Source: Allobrachymonas chironomi DSM 19884 (GTDB lineage: Bacteria; Pseudomonadota; Gammaproteobacteria; Burkholderiales; Burkholderiaceae_C). From it: 50,511 nucleotides of DNA. The position numbers and the translations under genes were made by a program. The notes below the pieces were generated by a model. It ran no database searches. It was not told the origin of the DNA and saw only the letters and a program-made list of their open reading frames with translations. Location: assembly GCF_000374625.1 (NCBI RefSeq), contig NZ_KB894777.1:1-50511 (forward strand), written 5' to 3'. Numbering within the stretch: position 1 is the stretch's first letter; each line of letters starts with the position of its first letter. Of the stretch, positions 36,108-46,135 are shown piece after piece.

Positions 36108-39100
36108 ATGTCCAGACATCCCGCGCCGCATCGCCGGCATATTCCCCCGGCCCCCTTGCGCAGGACTGTGCTGCGCTGGTCACTGCCGGCACTGGCACTG
36201 GTTGCCGGCGGCTCTGCCCTGGCCCTCAAGATTGAAAGCGTTTCGCCGCGCGGCGAGACCAGCGAGGTGCGCCAGTTCCTGGTGCGCTTCGACAAGGACG
36301 CGGTGCCGGCCGGCAATCCGCAGGCCCAGGCCCCGTTCCGCATCCAGTGCGAAGGGCCGGCACAGGCGGTGATTCCGCCGCATGACGGTGGTTGGCGCAA
36401 CCCGCGCACCTGGGCCGCCGACTTCGAGAACGCACTGCCGGCCGGCGTACGCTGTACCGCCACCAGCACCCCCGGATTCCGCGCCCCGGACGGCGATACG
36501 CTGGCAGACACCCGCGTGGCCTTTGCCACCGGAGCGCCCTATGCCCGGGATGTCTACCCCGGCGGTGGTGAGATCAGCGAAGACCAGGTCTTCATCCTGC
36601 GCTTCAACGGTGCCGTTGATGCCGCCCAGGTGCAGGCTGCTGCCCAGTGCCGTGTCGAGGGCATGGGCGAAGCAGTGCCGCTGCGTCTGGTCAGCGGCGA
36701 TGCACGCACGCAGATTCTGGCATCGCGCTGGTTTGCCGACGATGCCAAGAAGCAGCCCGACAATTTCGTGCTGCTGGCCTGCAACCGCAAGTTGCCGCCC
36801 GATGCCAGCGTCAGCCTGACGCTGGGCCGTTTTGCCGGCAGCGGCGATGCGGCACGGCGCAGCTGGGACTTCCAGGTGCGCTCGCCACTCGAAGCCAGCA
36901 TGAGCTGCGAACGCCCGAATGCGCAATCGGCCTGCCTGCCAATCCGCCCGGTAACGCTGCGTTTCAGTGCGCCGGTGCCGGTGGAACTGGCACGCCAGAT
37001 GGTACTGGAAGTCGGTCAGGAAAAGCGCAAGCCGGAACTGGATGAACAGCAGCAAGGCAGCGTGCGCTCGCTCGAGTTCAAGCCGCCGTTCCCCGAACAG
37101 GCCGCCATGCGGTTGATTCTGCCGCAGGGCCTGCAGGACGATGCCGGCCGCCCGCTGCAGAATGCCGCCAGCTTTCCGCTGAGCGTCAGCACCGGCGTGA
37201 TGCCGCCGCTGGTCAAGTTTGCCGCGGCGCCGTTTGGCGTGGTGGAACGCTTTGCCGAAGGCCCCAAGGGCCCGGCGCTGCTGCCGGTCACGCTGCGCAG
37301 CGTGGAACGCGATCTCGCCGGCAAGGCGCTGCAGCCGGCCGGCGAGATCCGCACGCTGACGCCCCAATCCGATGCCGACATCATCCGCTGGTACCGCCAG
37401 CTGGCCGATTACGACCAGACCCTGATCGAACGCAGCCGCGCGCGCAAGGATGGCCTGCGCCAGCTGCCACCCACGCTGCCGGAGCCGGTCGGCGAGGACA
37501 GCTACAAATCCGTGCCCGATGACAGCGTGGAAACGCGCATGCTGTCGCTGCTGCAGGCCGAGTCTGCAGCCCAGGCGATGACCATGCCGCAGATCGACGA
37601 CAAGGATCCGCGCCCGTTCGAGGTGGTCGGCATTCCACTCACGCCGGGCTACCACGTGGTCGAAATCGCTTCGCCCCTGCTCGGCAACGCGCTGCTCGAT
37701 CCGCATTTCAAGCAGCGCCACATGTATGTGCGCACCGGCGCCCTGGTCACGAATCTGGGCGTACACGTGAAACAGGGGCGTGCCGGCTCGCTGGTCTGGG
37801 TCACCACGCTGGATGGTGGCAAGCCGGTGCCGCAAGCGCAGGTAGCCATCAGCGGCTGCAATGGCAAGCCGCTGGCCAGCGGCACCACCGATGCCAACGG
37901 CCTGTGGCAATACCCGCAGGCGATCGAGGCCCCGGCCTGCGGCGAGTACGGCAGCGACAATGCGCTGTTCGTCAGCGCACGCACCACCGATGCCCAGGGT
38001 GTGTCCGACATGGCGTTTGTCTGGACCGACTGGAACCGCGGCATCGAATCCTGGCGTTTCAACGTCCCCACCAGCACCGATCCGAACCCGGATCTGCGCG
38101 CCCACAGCGTGCTGGACCGCAGCCTGCTGCGGGCCGGCGAAACGGTATCGATGAAGCACTTTGCCCGCATCGAAACGATCCAGGGCCTGGATGCCATGCA
38201 GACCCTGCCCGGCACGCTCAAGCTGACCCATGTCGGCAGTGACAGCGTGATCGAGCAGCCGCTGGGCTGGCGCAAGATGGCCACCGGCGGCATGACGGCC
38301 GAAACGCAGTGGCAGATTCCGCGGGGTGCCCGGCTTGGCATGTACCGCATCAGCATGAGCGGCAAGGATGCCCGGGGCCGTGACATCGAGATCGACAGCG
38401 GCGATTTCCGCGTCGAGGAATTCCGTCTGCCGGTGATGCGCGGCAGCATCCAGCCGGTACCGAAAGCCCCGCTGGTCGCCACGCAGCAGCTGCCGGTGCG
38501 AGTGGAGCTGGCCTATCTGAACGGCGGCGCGGCCAAGGGCCTGCCGGTTGAAGTCTCGGCCAGCGTGCGCGATGGCTGGATCCATTTTCCCGGCTACGGC
38601 GAGTACAGCTTTGGCCGCAACAGCGACTGGTTTGACTACGACACCGAAGACGACAGCGCCAATCCGGACGACAACGCCAGCAGCACGCGCCTGCTGGCCA
38701 ACCGCATGCCGCTGACGCTGGGAGCCGATGGCACGGCGCAACTCAACCTGCCCGAGCTGGTGGCCAGCCCCAAGCCGCAGGATCTGACGCTGGAAGCCAC
38801 CTACAGCGATCCCAACGGTGCGTTCCAGACGCTGCAGTCGCGCCAGCGCATCTGGCCGGCAGCGGTGATCGCGGGCATCCGCACCGAAGGCTGGATCTCG
38901 ATCGACAAGGACCTGAAGCTGCAGGCGCTGGCGCTGGACACCAGCGGCAAGCCGCAGGCCGGCGTGCCGCTGTCGGTACGCGCGATTGCCCACACCACCA
39001 CCACCAGCCGCAAGCGTCTGGTGGGCGGCTTCTACACCTATGACAACCAGCACAGCAGCGAGGATCTGGGCGAAGTCTGCTCGGGCAAGAGCGACAGCCG

Positions 39101-42100
39101 CGGCCTGCTGCTGTGCAATGCCCATCTGAAGAAGCCCGGCGAAGTCGAACTGGTGGTGACCGCCACCGACAGCGAAGGCCGCAAGTCGCAGGCCGGCAGC
39201 TCGGTCACGGTGACGAAACAGGGGGAAATCTGGTGGGGCGGCGATGACCACGACCGCATGGATGTGCTGCCCGAACAGCGCAGCTACCAGCCCGGCGACA
39301 CCGCCAAATTGCAGGTGCGCATGCCGTTCCGCTACGCCACCGCCCTGCTCACGGTAGAGCGCGAAGGCATTCTGCACAGCGAGGTGCTGCAGCTCAACGG
39401 CCAGGATCCGACCGTGAAACTGAAAATCCAGCCCGAATGGGGCCCCAACGTGTACGTGAGCGTGCTGGCACTGCGCGGCCGCCTGCGTGATGTGCCCTGG
39501 TACAGCTTCTTCACCTGGGGCTACAAGTCGCCGCGTGAGTGGTGGCGCGCCTTCTGGCACGATGGCAAGGAGTATGTGGCGCCCACGCCGCTGGTCGATC
39601 TGAGCAAGCCGGCCTTCCGCCTCGGCATGGCCGAACTGGATGTCGGGCTGCAGGCCCACACGCTGCAAGTCAGCGTGACAACAGACAAGGAGAGCTTCCA
39701 GCCACGCCAGCAGGCCCAGGTAACGATCCGCGCCCTGCTGCCCGATGGCAAGCCGGCGGCCCATGCCGAAGTGGCTGTGGCGGCAGTCGACCAGGCCCTG
39801 CTGGAGCTGCGCAACAACAACAGCTGGAACCTGCTGCGTGCCATGTTCCAGCAACGTCCCTGGGGCGTGGAAACCTCCACCGCGCAGATGGAAATCATTG
39901 GCCGCCGCCACTATGGCCGCAAGGCCGTGCCGGCCGGCGGTGACGGCGGTGCCGGCACCCATGTGCGCGAACTGCTGGACACGCTGCTGCTGTGGGACCC
40001 GCGCGTCCAGCTCGATGCCAACGGCGAAGCACGCATCAACGTGCCGCTGAATGATGTGCTGAGCAGCTTCCGCGTGGTGGCCGTGGCGACCAGCGGCCAG
40101 GACCTGTTCGGTACCGGCGAAGCCAGCATCCGCACCACGCAGGATCTGCAGATTGTCAGCGGCCTGCCGCCGCTGGTGCGCGAAGGCGATAGCTACATCG
40201 CCCAGGTCACGCTGCGCAACACCACCAGCAAGCCGATGAAAGTCGAGCTCACGCCCAAGGCCATGCTGCTGGAGCTGAAATCGCAGACCGTGGACATTCC
40301 GGCCGAGGGGGCGCAGGACGTGAGCTGGGAGGTGCGCATTCCGGCGCAGACCGCTGGCGAGGCGCTGCAGGAAATCGTCTGGGAAATCCGTGCTGCTGAC
40401 CAGTCCGGCAGCCAGGCCAGCGATGCGCTGCGCGTCAGCCAGCGCCTGCTGCCAGCCGTGCCGCTGACGGTGCAGCAGGGCCTGCTGGAGCAGGTCAGCG
40501 GCCAGGAAATCGCGCTGGCCACGCCGCCGGGCAGTCTGGCCAGCGGCAATGTGGCAAGTGGCGGTGTGCAGGTCACGCTGCAGGCCTCGCTCGCGGACGG
40601 CCTGCCAGGGGTGCGCGACTGGTTCTCGCAATACCCGTACACCTGCCTGGAACAGCGCAGCAGCCGTGCCATCGGCATGCAGGACAGCAGCCAGTGGCAG
40701 GCGATCCTGAATGAGTTGCCGGCCCATCTTGATGGCGATGGCCTGGCCAGCTACTTCCCGCCGCAGCAGGGTGGCCGCTCGCGCGGCAGCGACACGCTGA
40801 CCGCCTATCTGCTGGCCAGCGCGCATGAAGCCGGCAAGCTGGATCCAGCCTGGCGTCTGCCGGTAGCCAGCCGAGACGCCATGCTGTCCGGCCTGGCGGC
40901 ATTTGTCGAAGGCCGCATCGAGCGCGATTTCTGGAGCCCGGTGAAGGACCGCGACATGCGCAAGCTGGCCGCCATCGAGGCGCTGTCGCGCTATGGCAAG
41001 GCCCGCCCGGAGATGCTGGGCAGCATCGCCCTGACGCCACAGCAGTGGCCGACACACACCGTGATCGACTGGCTTAACATCCTGCAGCGCATGCCGGCCC
41101 TGGCCGGCCGCGACCGCCTGCTCGACGAGGCGCAACAGGAGCTGCGCGCGCGTCTGAACTACCAGGGCACGCGCCTGAGCTTCAGCAACGAGCAGAACGA
41201 CTACTGGTGGTGGCTGATGCAGAACGCCGATACCAATAGCGCACGCCTGCTCCTGGCGGTGCTGGAACTGCCGGGCTGGAAGGACGACCTGCCGGCGCTG
41301 GTCAGCGGCTTTATCGCGCGCCAGCAGCATGGTGCCTGGAACACCACCACCGCCAATCTGTGGGGTAGCCTGGCGCTGCAACAGTTTGCCGCGAAGCACG
41401 AAAAGGCAGCCGTCAGCGGCCAGACGCTGATCCGCCTGGACCAGCAGAGCCGCAGCATCGACTGGAGCCAGGTCGCACGTGTCGCCCCGGGCGCATCCAC
41501 GGCGGAGCATCCGGCCTACGGTGCCCCGCCAGCCGCCCACATGTACACCAACAACCTGGCCTTCCTGCCCTGGCAGAACGCGCCCGGCGGCACGGCACGC
41601 CTGCAGCTGCAGCAGCAAGGCAGCGGCCAGCCCTGGGCCACGGTACAGGCGCTGGCAGCAGTGCCGGTGACCGCCCCGCAATCGGCCGGCTACAGCGTGC
41701 GCAAGACCATCACGCCGGTACAGCAGGCCGTTTCCGGCAAGCACAGCCGTGGCGATATCTGGCGCGTGAAGCTGGAGATCAACGCCGCCAGCGACATGAC
41801 CTGGGTAGTGGTAAGCGATCCGGTGCCGGCCGGAGCCACCCTGCTCGGCAGCGGTCTGGGCGGTGATTCCGCCATCGCCACCCAGGGCGAACGCAGCAGC
41901 GGCAACGGCTGGCTGGCCTATGTGGAACGCGGCTTCGAGGCCTGGCGTGCCTATTACGAATTCCTGCCGCGTGGCAGCAGCAGCATCGAGTACACCGTGC
42001 GCCTGAACAGCGCCGGCAGCTTCGGCCTGCCCGCCACGCGCGTGCAGGGCCTGTACGCACCCGAGGTGTTTGGCGTCACGCCGAACGCCCGCGTGACCGT

Positions 42101-42116
42101 GGAGCCGGCACCCTGA
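36108..42116 (+). CDS. bacterial alpha-2-macroglobulin family protein with thioester motif
   Basis: This very long protein (2002 residues) is of the bacterial alpha-2-macroglobulin family, periplasmic protease traps that work with PBP1C. The N-terminus has basic residues, a hydrophobic stretch (WSLPALALVAGG) and a probable signal-peptidase I site (ALA) with no lipobox. Macroglobulin-type beta domains fill about 45-1290, including SVLDRSLLRAGETVSMKHFARI near 667. The A2M domain with LLWDPRVQLDANGEARINVPLND lies near 1295. The thioester Cys1513 is in YPYTCLEQRSSRA, inside the alpha-helical thioester domain, and a C-terminal beta domain follows from about 1830. GGAGGATCCGC precedes the ATG. It is about 350 residues longer than E. 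coli YfhM. pbpC overlaps its stop by one base. Confidence 0.93.
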   Translation: MSRHPAPHRRHIPPAPLRRTVLRWSLPALALVAGGSALALKIESVSPRGETSEVRQFLVRFDKDAVPAGNPQAQAPFRIQCEGPAQAVIPPHDGGWRNPRTWAADFENALPAGVRCTATSTPGFRAPDGDTLADTRVAFATGAPYARDVYPGGGEISEDQVFILRFNGAVDAAQVQAAAQCRVEGMGEAVPLRLVSGDARTQILASRWFADDAKKQPDNFVLLACNRKLPPDASVSLTLGRFAGSGDAARRSWDFQVRSPLEASMSCERPNAQSACLPIRPVTLRFSAPVPVELARQMVLEVGQEKRKPELDEQQQGSVRSLEFKPPFPEQAAMRLILPQGLQDDAGRPLQNAASFPLSVSTGVMPPLVKFAAAPFGVVERFAEGPKGPALLPVTLRSVERDLAGKALQPAGEIRTLTPQSDADIIRWYRQLADYDQTLIERSRARKDGLRQLPPTLPEPVGEDSYKSVPDDSVETRMLSLLQAESAAQAMTMPQIDDKDPRPFEVVGIPLTPGYHVVEIASPLLGNALLDPHFKQRHMYVRTGALVTNLGVHVKQGRAGSLVWVTTLDGGKPVPQAQVAISGCNGKPLASGTTDANGLWQYPQAIEAPACGEYGSDNALFVSARTTDAQGVSDMAFVWTDWNRGIESWRFNVPTSTDPNPDLRAHSVLDRSLLRAGETVSMKHFARIETIQGLDAMQTLPGTLKLTHVGSDSVIEQPLGWRKMATGGMTAETQWQIPRGARLGMYRISMSGKDARGRDIEIDSGDFRVEEFRLPVMRGSIQPVPKAPLVATQQLPVRVELAYLNGGAAKGLPVEVSASVRDGWIHFPGYGEYSFGRNSDWFDYDTEDDSANPDDNASSTRLLANRMPLTLGADGTAQLNLPELVASPKPQDLTLEATYSDPNGAFQTLQSRQRIWPAAVIAGIRTEGWISIDKDLKLQALALDTSGKPQAGVPLSVRAIAHTTTTSRKRLVGGFYTYDNQHSSEDLGEVCSGKSDSRGLLLCNAHLKKPGEVELVVTATDSEGRKSQAGSSVTVTKQGEIWWGGDDHDRMDVLPEQRSYQPGDTAKLQVRMPFRYATALLTVEREGILHSEVLQLNGQDPTVKLKIQPEWGPNVYVSVLALRGRLRDVPWYSFFTWGYKSPREWWRAFWHDGKEYVAPTPLVDLSKPAFRLGMAELDVGLQAHTLQVSVTTDKESFQPRQQAQVTIRALLPDGKPAAHAEVAVAAVDQALLELRNNNSWNLLRAMFQQRPWGVETSTAQMEIIGRRHYGRKAVPAGGDGGAGTHVRELLDTLLLWDPRVQLDANGEARINVPLNDVLSSFRVVAVATSGQDLFGTGEASIRTTQDLQIVSGLPPLVREGDSYIAQVTLRNTTSKPMKVELTPKAMLLELKSQTVDIPAEGAQDVSWEVRIPAQTAGEALQEIVWEIRAADQSGSQASDALRVSQRLLPAVPLTVQQGLLEQVSGQEIALATPPGSLASGNVASGGVQVTLQASLADGLPGVRDWFSQYPYTCLEQRSSRAIGMQDSSQWQAILNELPAHLDGDGLASYFPPQQGGRSRGSDTLTAYLLASAHEAGKLDPAWRLPVASRDAMLSGLAAFVEGRIERDFWSPVKDRDMRKLAAIEALSRYGKARPEMLGSIALTPQQWPTHTVIDWLNILQRMPALAGRDRLLDEAQQELRARLNYQGTRLSFSNEQNDYWWWLMQNADTNSARLLLAVLELPGWKDDLPALVSGFIARQQHGAWNTTTANLWGSLALQQFAAKHEKAAVSGQTLIRLDQQSRSIDWSQVARVAPGASTAEHPAYGAPPAAHMYTNNLAFLPWQNAPGGTARLQLQQQGSGQPWATVQALAAVPVTAPQSAGYSVRKTITPVQQAVSGKHSRGDIWRVKLEINAASDMTWVVVSDPVPAGATLLGSGLGGDSAIATQGERSSGNGWLAYVERGFEAWRAYYEFLPRGSSSIEYTVRLNSAGSFGLPATRVQGLYAPEVFGVTPNARVTVEPAP

Positions 42117-44287
42117 TGCCGACCCGTCTGCCGCGCGCGATCCTGCTGGGCAGCCTGCTGGCCGTGAGCCTGCTGCTGCCCGCCCGCGCCGTGGCAACGT
42201 TTGACGAGGTACGCCAGGCGCATGCCTCGTCCGAATCGCTGCTGCTGGACCGTCAGGGCGAGGCGTTGCACCGCCTGCGCACCAACCCGCAGCTACGGCG
42301 CGGGGCCTGGATCACGCTGGATGATGTCTCCCCTGCACTGCGCAGCGCCATGCTGATCAGCGAGGACAAGCGCTTCTACCAGCACGGCGGCATCGACTGG
42401 CGCGCCGTCGGTGCGGCGGCCTGGAGCAATCTCCGCAACGAGCGCACACGCGGCGCTTCCACCATCAGCATGCAGTTGGCCGGCCTGATCGATGCCGACG
42501 GCCTGCCCGGCCAGCGCCGCAGCATCGTGCAGAAAATCGGCCAGGCTGCCACCGCCCAATGGCTGGACGGCCGCTGGCGCAAGAACGAGATCCTCGAAGC
42601 CTATCTGAACCTGGTGCCGTTCCGCGGCGAGCTGGTCGGCATCGATGCGCTCAGCCGCACCCTGTTCGGCAAGGCCGCGCACGGGCTGGACGAGCGCGAA
42701 GCCGCCATCACGGCTGCGCTGGTACGCGCGCCCAATGCCGCGCCGCAGCAGGTCGGGCAGCGCGCCTGCGGCATTCTGGCGCAGATGCGCGGCAGCGGCA
42801 CCTCGGAGATGCTGTGCGACAGCCTCGGCCTGTACGCGACCGGCGTGCTGCTGCGCCGCCCGTGGGCCCCGAGCGATGGCGCAGCGCCGCATCTGGCACA
42901 GCGCCTGTTGGCCGATCAGCCCGGTGGCAGCACCCTGCGCAGCACCCTGTTCGGCCCGCTGCAGCGCCAGGCCAGCGCCCTGCTGCAACGCCAGCTGCAC
43001 GAGTTGCAGACGCTGAATGTGCGCGATGGCGCAGTGCTGGTGCTGGACAACGCCAGCGGCGACGTGCTGGCCTGGGTCGGCAGTTCGCCCGATACCAGCC
43101 GCAGCCCGCAGGTGGACGGCGTGCTGGCGCGGCGACAGCCAGGCTCCACGCTCAAGCCCTTTCTTTACGGCCAGGCGCTGGCCGAATCGCGCCTGACCGC
43201 GGCCTCGCTGCTGGACGATTCGCCGGCCGCGATCCCGACCCAGAGCGGACTCTACATCCCGCAGAACTACGACCGCCACTTCAAGGGCTGGACCTCGCTG
43301 CGCATGGCGCTGGGCAACTCCTACAACGTGCCGGCGGTGCGCACCGTCGGCATGGTCGGCGTGAATCCGTTTGCGCAGCAGCTGCAGCAGCTCGGCATCC
43401 GGCTTGATCGCACCGGCGACTACTACGGCTACAGCCTGGCACTCGGCAGTCCGGAGATGAGCCTGCTGGAGCTGACCAATGCCTACCGCGCACTGGCCAA
43501 CGGCGGCCACTGGACGCCGGTGCGCACGCGCCTGGACGAGGCGATCCCGGCCACGGCGCAACGCCAGGCGCTGGATGCACGCGCCAGCTTCATTATTGGC
43601 GACATCCTGTCCGACAACCACGCCCGCCTCACCACCTTCGGCATCAACAGCGTGCTGCGCACGCGCTTCTGGAGCGCCGTCAAGACCGGTACCAGCAAGG
43701 ACATGCGCGACAACTGGGCGATCGGCTGGAGCGAGCGCTACACCGTCGGCGTCTGGATCGGCAATGCCGAAGGCGATGCCATGTGGGATGTCAGCGGCAC
43801 CAGCGGTGCAGCGCCGATCTGGGCCGAGCTGATGCAGGCATTGCACGCCGAACTGCCCAGCCATGCACCGACACCGCCACGCGGCGTGGTGCGCCAGCCG
43901 GTACGCTTCGGCCCGGGCCCGGACGGCCAGCCGCTGGAAGCCGCGCGCAGCGAATGGTTTGTCGCCGGCAGCCAGCAGGCGCTGTTCGCCCTGCCCGATC
44001 AGCCCGCCGCACGCCAGCTGCCGCCACGCATCGACAGCCCGGTAGATGGCACGATCCTGGCGCTGGACCCGGACATTCCGCCGCAGCGCCAGCGCCTGCA
44101 GCTGCGCACGCACGCTGCCCAGGCCCAATGGTGGATTGACGGCAAGCAGGTAGGCCAGGGCCAGCAGGCCGGCTGGCTGCCCTGGCCGGGCCGCCACCAG
44201 ATCCAGCTGCGCCAGCCCGATGGCCGCCTCATCGATCAGGTGCAGATCGAGGTGCGCGGTGCCGGCGTGGTGGCGCAACACCGGTAA
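42116..44287 (+). CDS. pbpC: penicillin-binding protein 1C
   Basis: This 723-residue bifunctional peptidoglycan synthase has an N-terminal signal anchor (AILLGSLLAVSLLLPARAVA). The glycosyltransferase domain carries catalytic Glu83 in LISEDKRFYQHGGIDWRA and RGASTISMQLA. The transpeptidase domain carries Ser344 in PGSTLKPFLYG, then a SYN-type NSYNVPAV and KTGTSKDMRDNWAIG. The PBP1C-specific C-terminal domain spans about 625-723 (PRIDSPVDGTILALDPDIPPQRQRL). Coupling to the macroglobulin gene (TGATG overlap) is the classic YfhM-PbpC arrangement, thought to guard and repair the wall when the outer membrane is breached. Confidence 0.95.
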   Translation: MPTRLPRAILLGSLLAVSLLLPARAVATFDEVRQAHASSESLLLDRQGEALHRLRTNPQLRRGAWITLDDVSPALRSAMLISEDKRFYQHGGIDWRAVGAAAWSNLRNERTRGASTISMQLAGLIDADGLPGQRRSIVQKIGQAATAQWLDGRWRKNEILEAYLNLVPFRGELVGIDALSRTLFGKAAHGLDEREAAITAALVRAPNAAPQQVGQRACGILAQMRGSGTSEMLCDSLGLYATGVLLRRPWAPSDGAAPHLAQRLLADQPGGSTLRSTLFGPLQRQASALLQRQLHELQTLNVRDGAVLVLDNASGDVLAWVGSSPDTSRSPQVDGVLARRQPGSTLKPFLYGQALAESRLTAASLLDDSPAAIPTQSGLYIPQNYDRHFKGWTSLRMALGNSYNVPAVRTVGMVGVNPFAQQLQQLGIRLDRTGDYYGYSLALGSPEMSLLELTNAYRALANGGHWTPVRTRLDEAIPATAQRQALDARASFIIGDILSDNHARLTTFGINSVLRTRFWSAVKTGTSKDMRDNWAIGWSERYTVGVWIGNAEGDAMWDVSGTSGAAPIWAELMQALHAELPSHAPTPPRGVVRQPVRFGPGPDGQPLEAARSEWFVAGSQQALFALPDQPAARQLPPRIDSPVDGTILALDPDIPPQRQRLQLRTHAAQAQWWIDGKQVGQGQQAGWLPWPGRHQIQLRQPDGRLIDQVQIEVRGAGVVAQHR

Positions 44288-44368
44288 AACCCGCTGTCAT
44301 TGGCGCCGCAGATTCGCGTAATATGAGCTCTTTGCCGGCCACAAGCTGATGCCATCCAGGAGCACACC

Positions 44369-45529
44369 ATGCCCACCATCACCTGTATCGAAGACCTGCG
44401 CCAGCTGGCCCAGGCGCGCGTGCCGCGCATGTTCTACGACTATGCCGATGCCGGCTCGTACACCGAAGGCACCTACCGCGCCAACGAGGACGACTTCCGC
44501 CGCATCCAGTTCCGCCAGCGCGTCGCGGTGAATCTGGAAAACCGCAGCACCCGCGCCCCGCTGCTCGGCCAGGACTACCGCATGCCGGTCTATCTGGCCC
44601 CCACCGGCCTGACCGGCATGCAGCACGCCGATGGCGAAATGCTGGCCGCGCGCGCCGCCCGGGACTTTGGCGTGCCCTTCACCCTCTCCACCATGAGCAT
44701 CTGCTCGATCGAGGATGTGGCCGAGGCCACCGGCGGCCACCCATTCTGGTTCCAGCTCTACGTCATGCGTGATCGCGATTTCATGCTTCGCCTGATCGAC
44801 CGCGCCCGCGCCGCCAACTGCTCGGCGCTGGTACTCACGCTGGACCTGCAGGTACTGGGCCAGCGCCACAAGGACATCAAGAACGGCCTGAGCACCCCGC
44901 CCAAGCCCACGCTGGCCAACCTGATCAACCTGGCCACCAAGCCGCGCTGGTGCCTGGGTATGCTGGGTACGCAGCGCCGCACCTTCCGCAACATCGTCGG
45001 CCACGCCAGCAGCGTCAGCGATGTCAGCTCGCTCTCCACCTGGACCGCCGAGCAGTTCGACCCGACGCTGAGCTGGGACGATGTGGCCGAAATCAAGCGC
45101 TACTGGGGCGGCAAGCTAATCGTCAAGGGCATCATGGAGCCGGAAGATGCGCGGCTGGCAGTGCAGCATGGCGCCGATGCCATCGTCGTCAGCAACCACG
45201 GCGGCCGCCAGCTCGATGGCGCACCCAGTTCGATCCAGGCGCTGCCGACGATTGTCGAGGCGGTCGGCGACCAGATCGAGGTGCACATGGACGGCGGCGT
45301 GCGCAGCGGCCAGGATGTGCTCAAGGCCTGGGCGCTGGGCGCACGCGGCATCTCGATTGGCCGCGCCTTCCTCTACGGACTGGGAGCCATGGGCGAAGCC
45401 GGCGTCAGCAAGACGCTGGACATCATCCACAAGGAACTGGACATCAGCATGGCCTTCTGCGGCCACACGCGCCTGGGCAATGTCCGGCAGGACATCCTGG
45501 TGCCGGGCAGCTACCCGCTGCCGCGCTGA
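44369..45529 (+). CDS. FMN-dependent alpha-hydroxy-acid dehydrogenase (LldD-like)
   Basis: This 386-residue TIM-barrel flavoprotein is of the L-lactate dehydrogenase/glycolate oxidase family. Features include EDLRQLAQARVPRMFYDYADAGSYTEGTYRANEDDF at the start, PTGLTGMQHADGEMLAARAARDFGVPFTLSTMS, and the catalytic His277 with substrate Arg in SNHGGRQLDGAPSS. The FMN phosphate region is MDGGVRSGQDVLKAWALGARGISIGRAF. It oxidises an L-2-hydroxyacid, most likely L-lactate, and passes electrons to quinone or oxygen. It stands alone with CCAGGAGCACACC before the ATG. The exact substrate is uncertain. Confidence 0.9.
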   Translation: MPTITCIEDLRQLAQARVPRMFYDYADAGSYTEGTYRANEDDFRRIQFRQRVAVNLENRSTRAPLLGQDYRMPVYLAPTGLTGMQHADGEMLAARAARDFGVPFTLSTMSICSIEDVAEATGGHPFWFQLYVMRDRDFMLRLIDRARAANCSALVLTLDLQVLGQRHKDIKNGLSTPPKPTLANLINLATKPRWCLGMLGTQRRTFRNIVGHASSVSDVSSLSTWTAEQFDPTLSWDDVAEIKRYWGGKLIVKGIMEPEDARLAVQHGADAIVVSNHGGRQLDGAPSSIQALPTIVEAVGDQIEVHMDGGVRSGQDVLKAWALGARGISIGRAFLYGLGAMGEAGVSKTLDIIHKELDISMAFCGHTRLGNVRQDILVPGSYPLPR

Positions 45530-45669
45530 GGCGGCCAGGTTACCAAGTGCAAGAGCGGCCCGGCACAGCCGGGCCGGCACCGCAAAGCAGACCCGGCTGA
45601 GGCACAATAGGGCCATGTGCTGCCACCCTCCGGCAGCGCCTTGTCCACAGATTTGCACGATACCGACAC

Positions 45670-46122
45670 ATGAAGCCCTCCATCCCTTCCCGCCTGCATT
45701 CCGGCCTGTGGCTGGCCGCTTCTGCGCTGGCCCTGGCTGCCTGCACCAACGTCTACTATCCGCCTGCCACCGGCGGCGCTCCGGTGGTCGATGCCAGTGT
45801 CGGCAGCAGCACGCTGTCCGCCAGCAATGGCACCAGCCCCGCCCAGACAGCGCAAACGGCGGCAGCGCCTGTGGCCACCGATGGTGTGCTGCACGGCCTG
45901 CACCTGCAGGCCGGCACCTTCTCCAGCCACGACAACGCCGAACGCATGGCCAGCAACATCCGCAACAAGCTGCCCAGCGTGTCGACCCTGGTGCATGTGG
46001 CACCGCGTGGCAGCAACTGGCGCGTGCTGATCGGCCCGTTTGCCAGCGAACAGGAGCGCATGGAAGCCGGTGGCCGGATCCGTACCGAAACCGGTAACGA
46101 GGTGGTCAACGCCGCCCCCTGA
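45670..46122 (+). CDS. SPOR-domain lipoprotein
   Basis: This 150-residue lipoprotein has a signal and lipobox (LALAAC, about Cys24). A low-complexity Ala/Ser/Thr linker covers about residues 25-72. One SPOR domain follows at about 75-147 (HGLHLQAGTFSSHDNAERMASNIRNKL, then SNWRVLIGPFASEQERMEAGGRI). SPOR domains bind denuded glycan strands at the division septum. It resembles RlpA-type or other small SPOR lipoproteins without a catalytic domain. dinB begins 14 bp after its stop. Confidence 0.85.
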   Translation: MKPSIPSRLHSGLWLAASALALAACTNVYYPPATGGAPVVDASVGSSTLSASNGTSPAQTAQTAAAPVATDGVLHGLHLQAGTFSSHDNAERMASNIRNKLPSVSTLVHVAPRGSNWRVLIGPFASEQERMEAGGRIRTETGNEVVNAAP

Positions 46123-46135
46123 GCCTTTCCCCGAG

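Noticed and set aside
36180-42197. A 2005-residue open frame on the minus strand opposite the macroglobulin gene.
   Set aside because: It is the shadow of a real gene with strong third-position GC bias. Its translation is rich in His, Arg and Gln, has no recognisable domain and no ribosome site, while the plus strand encodes a clear family protein.
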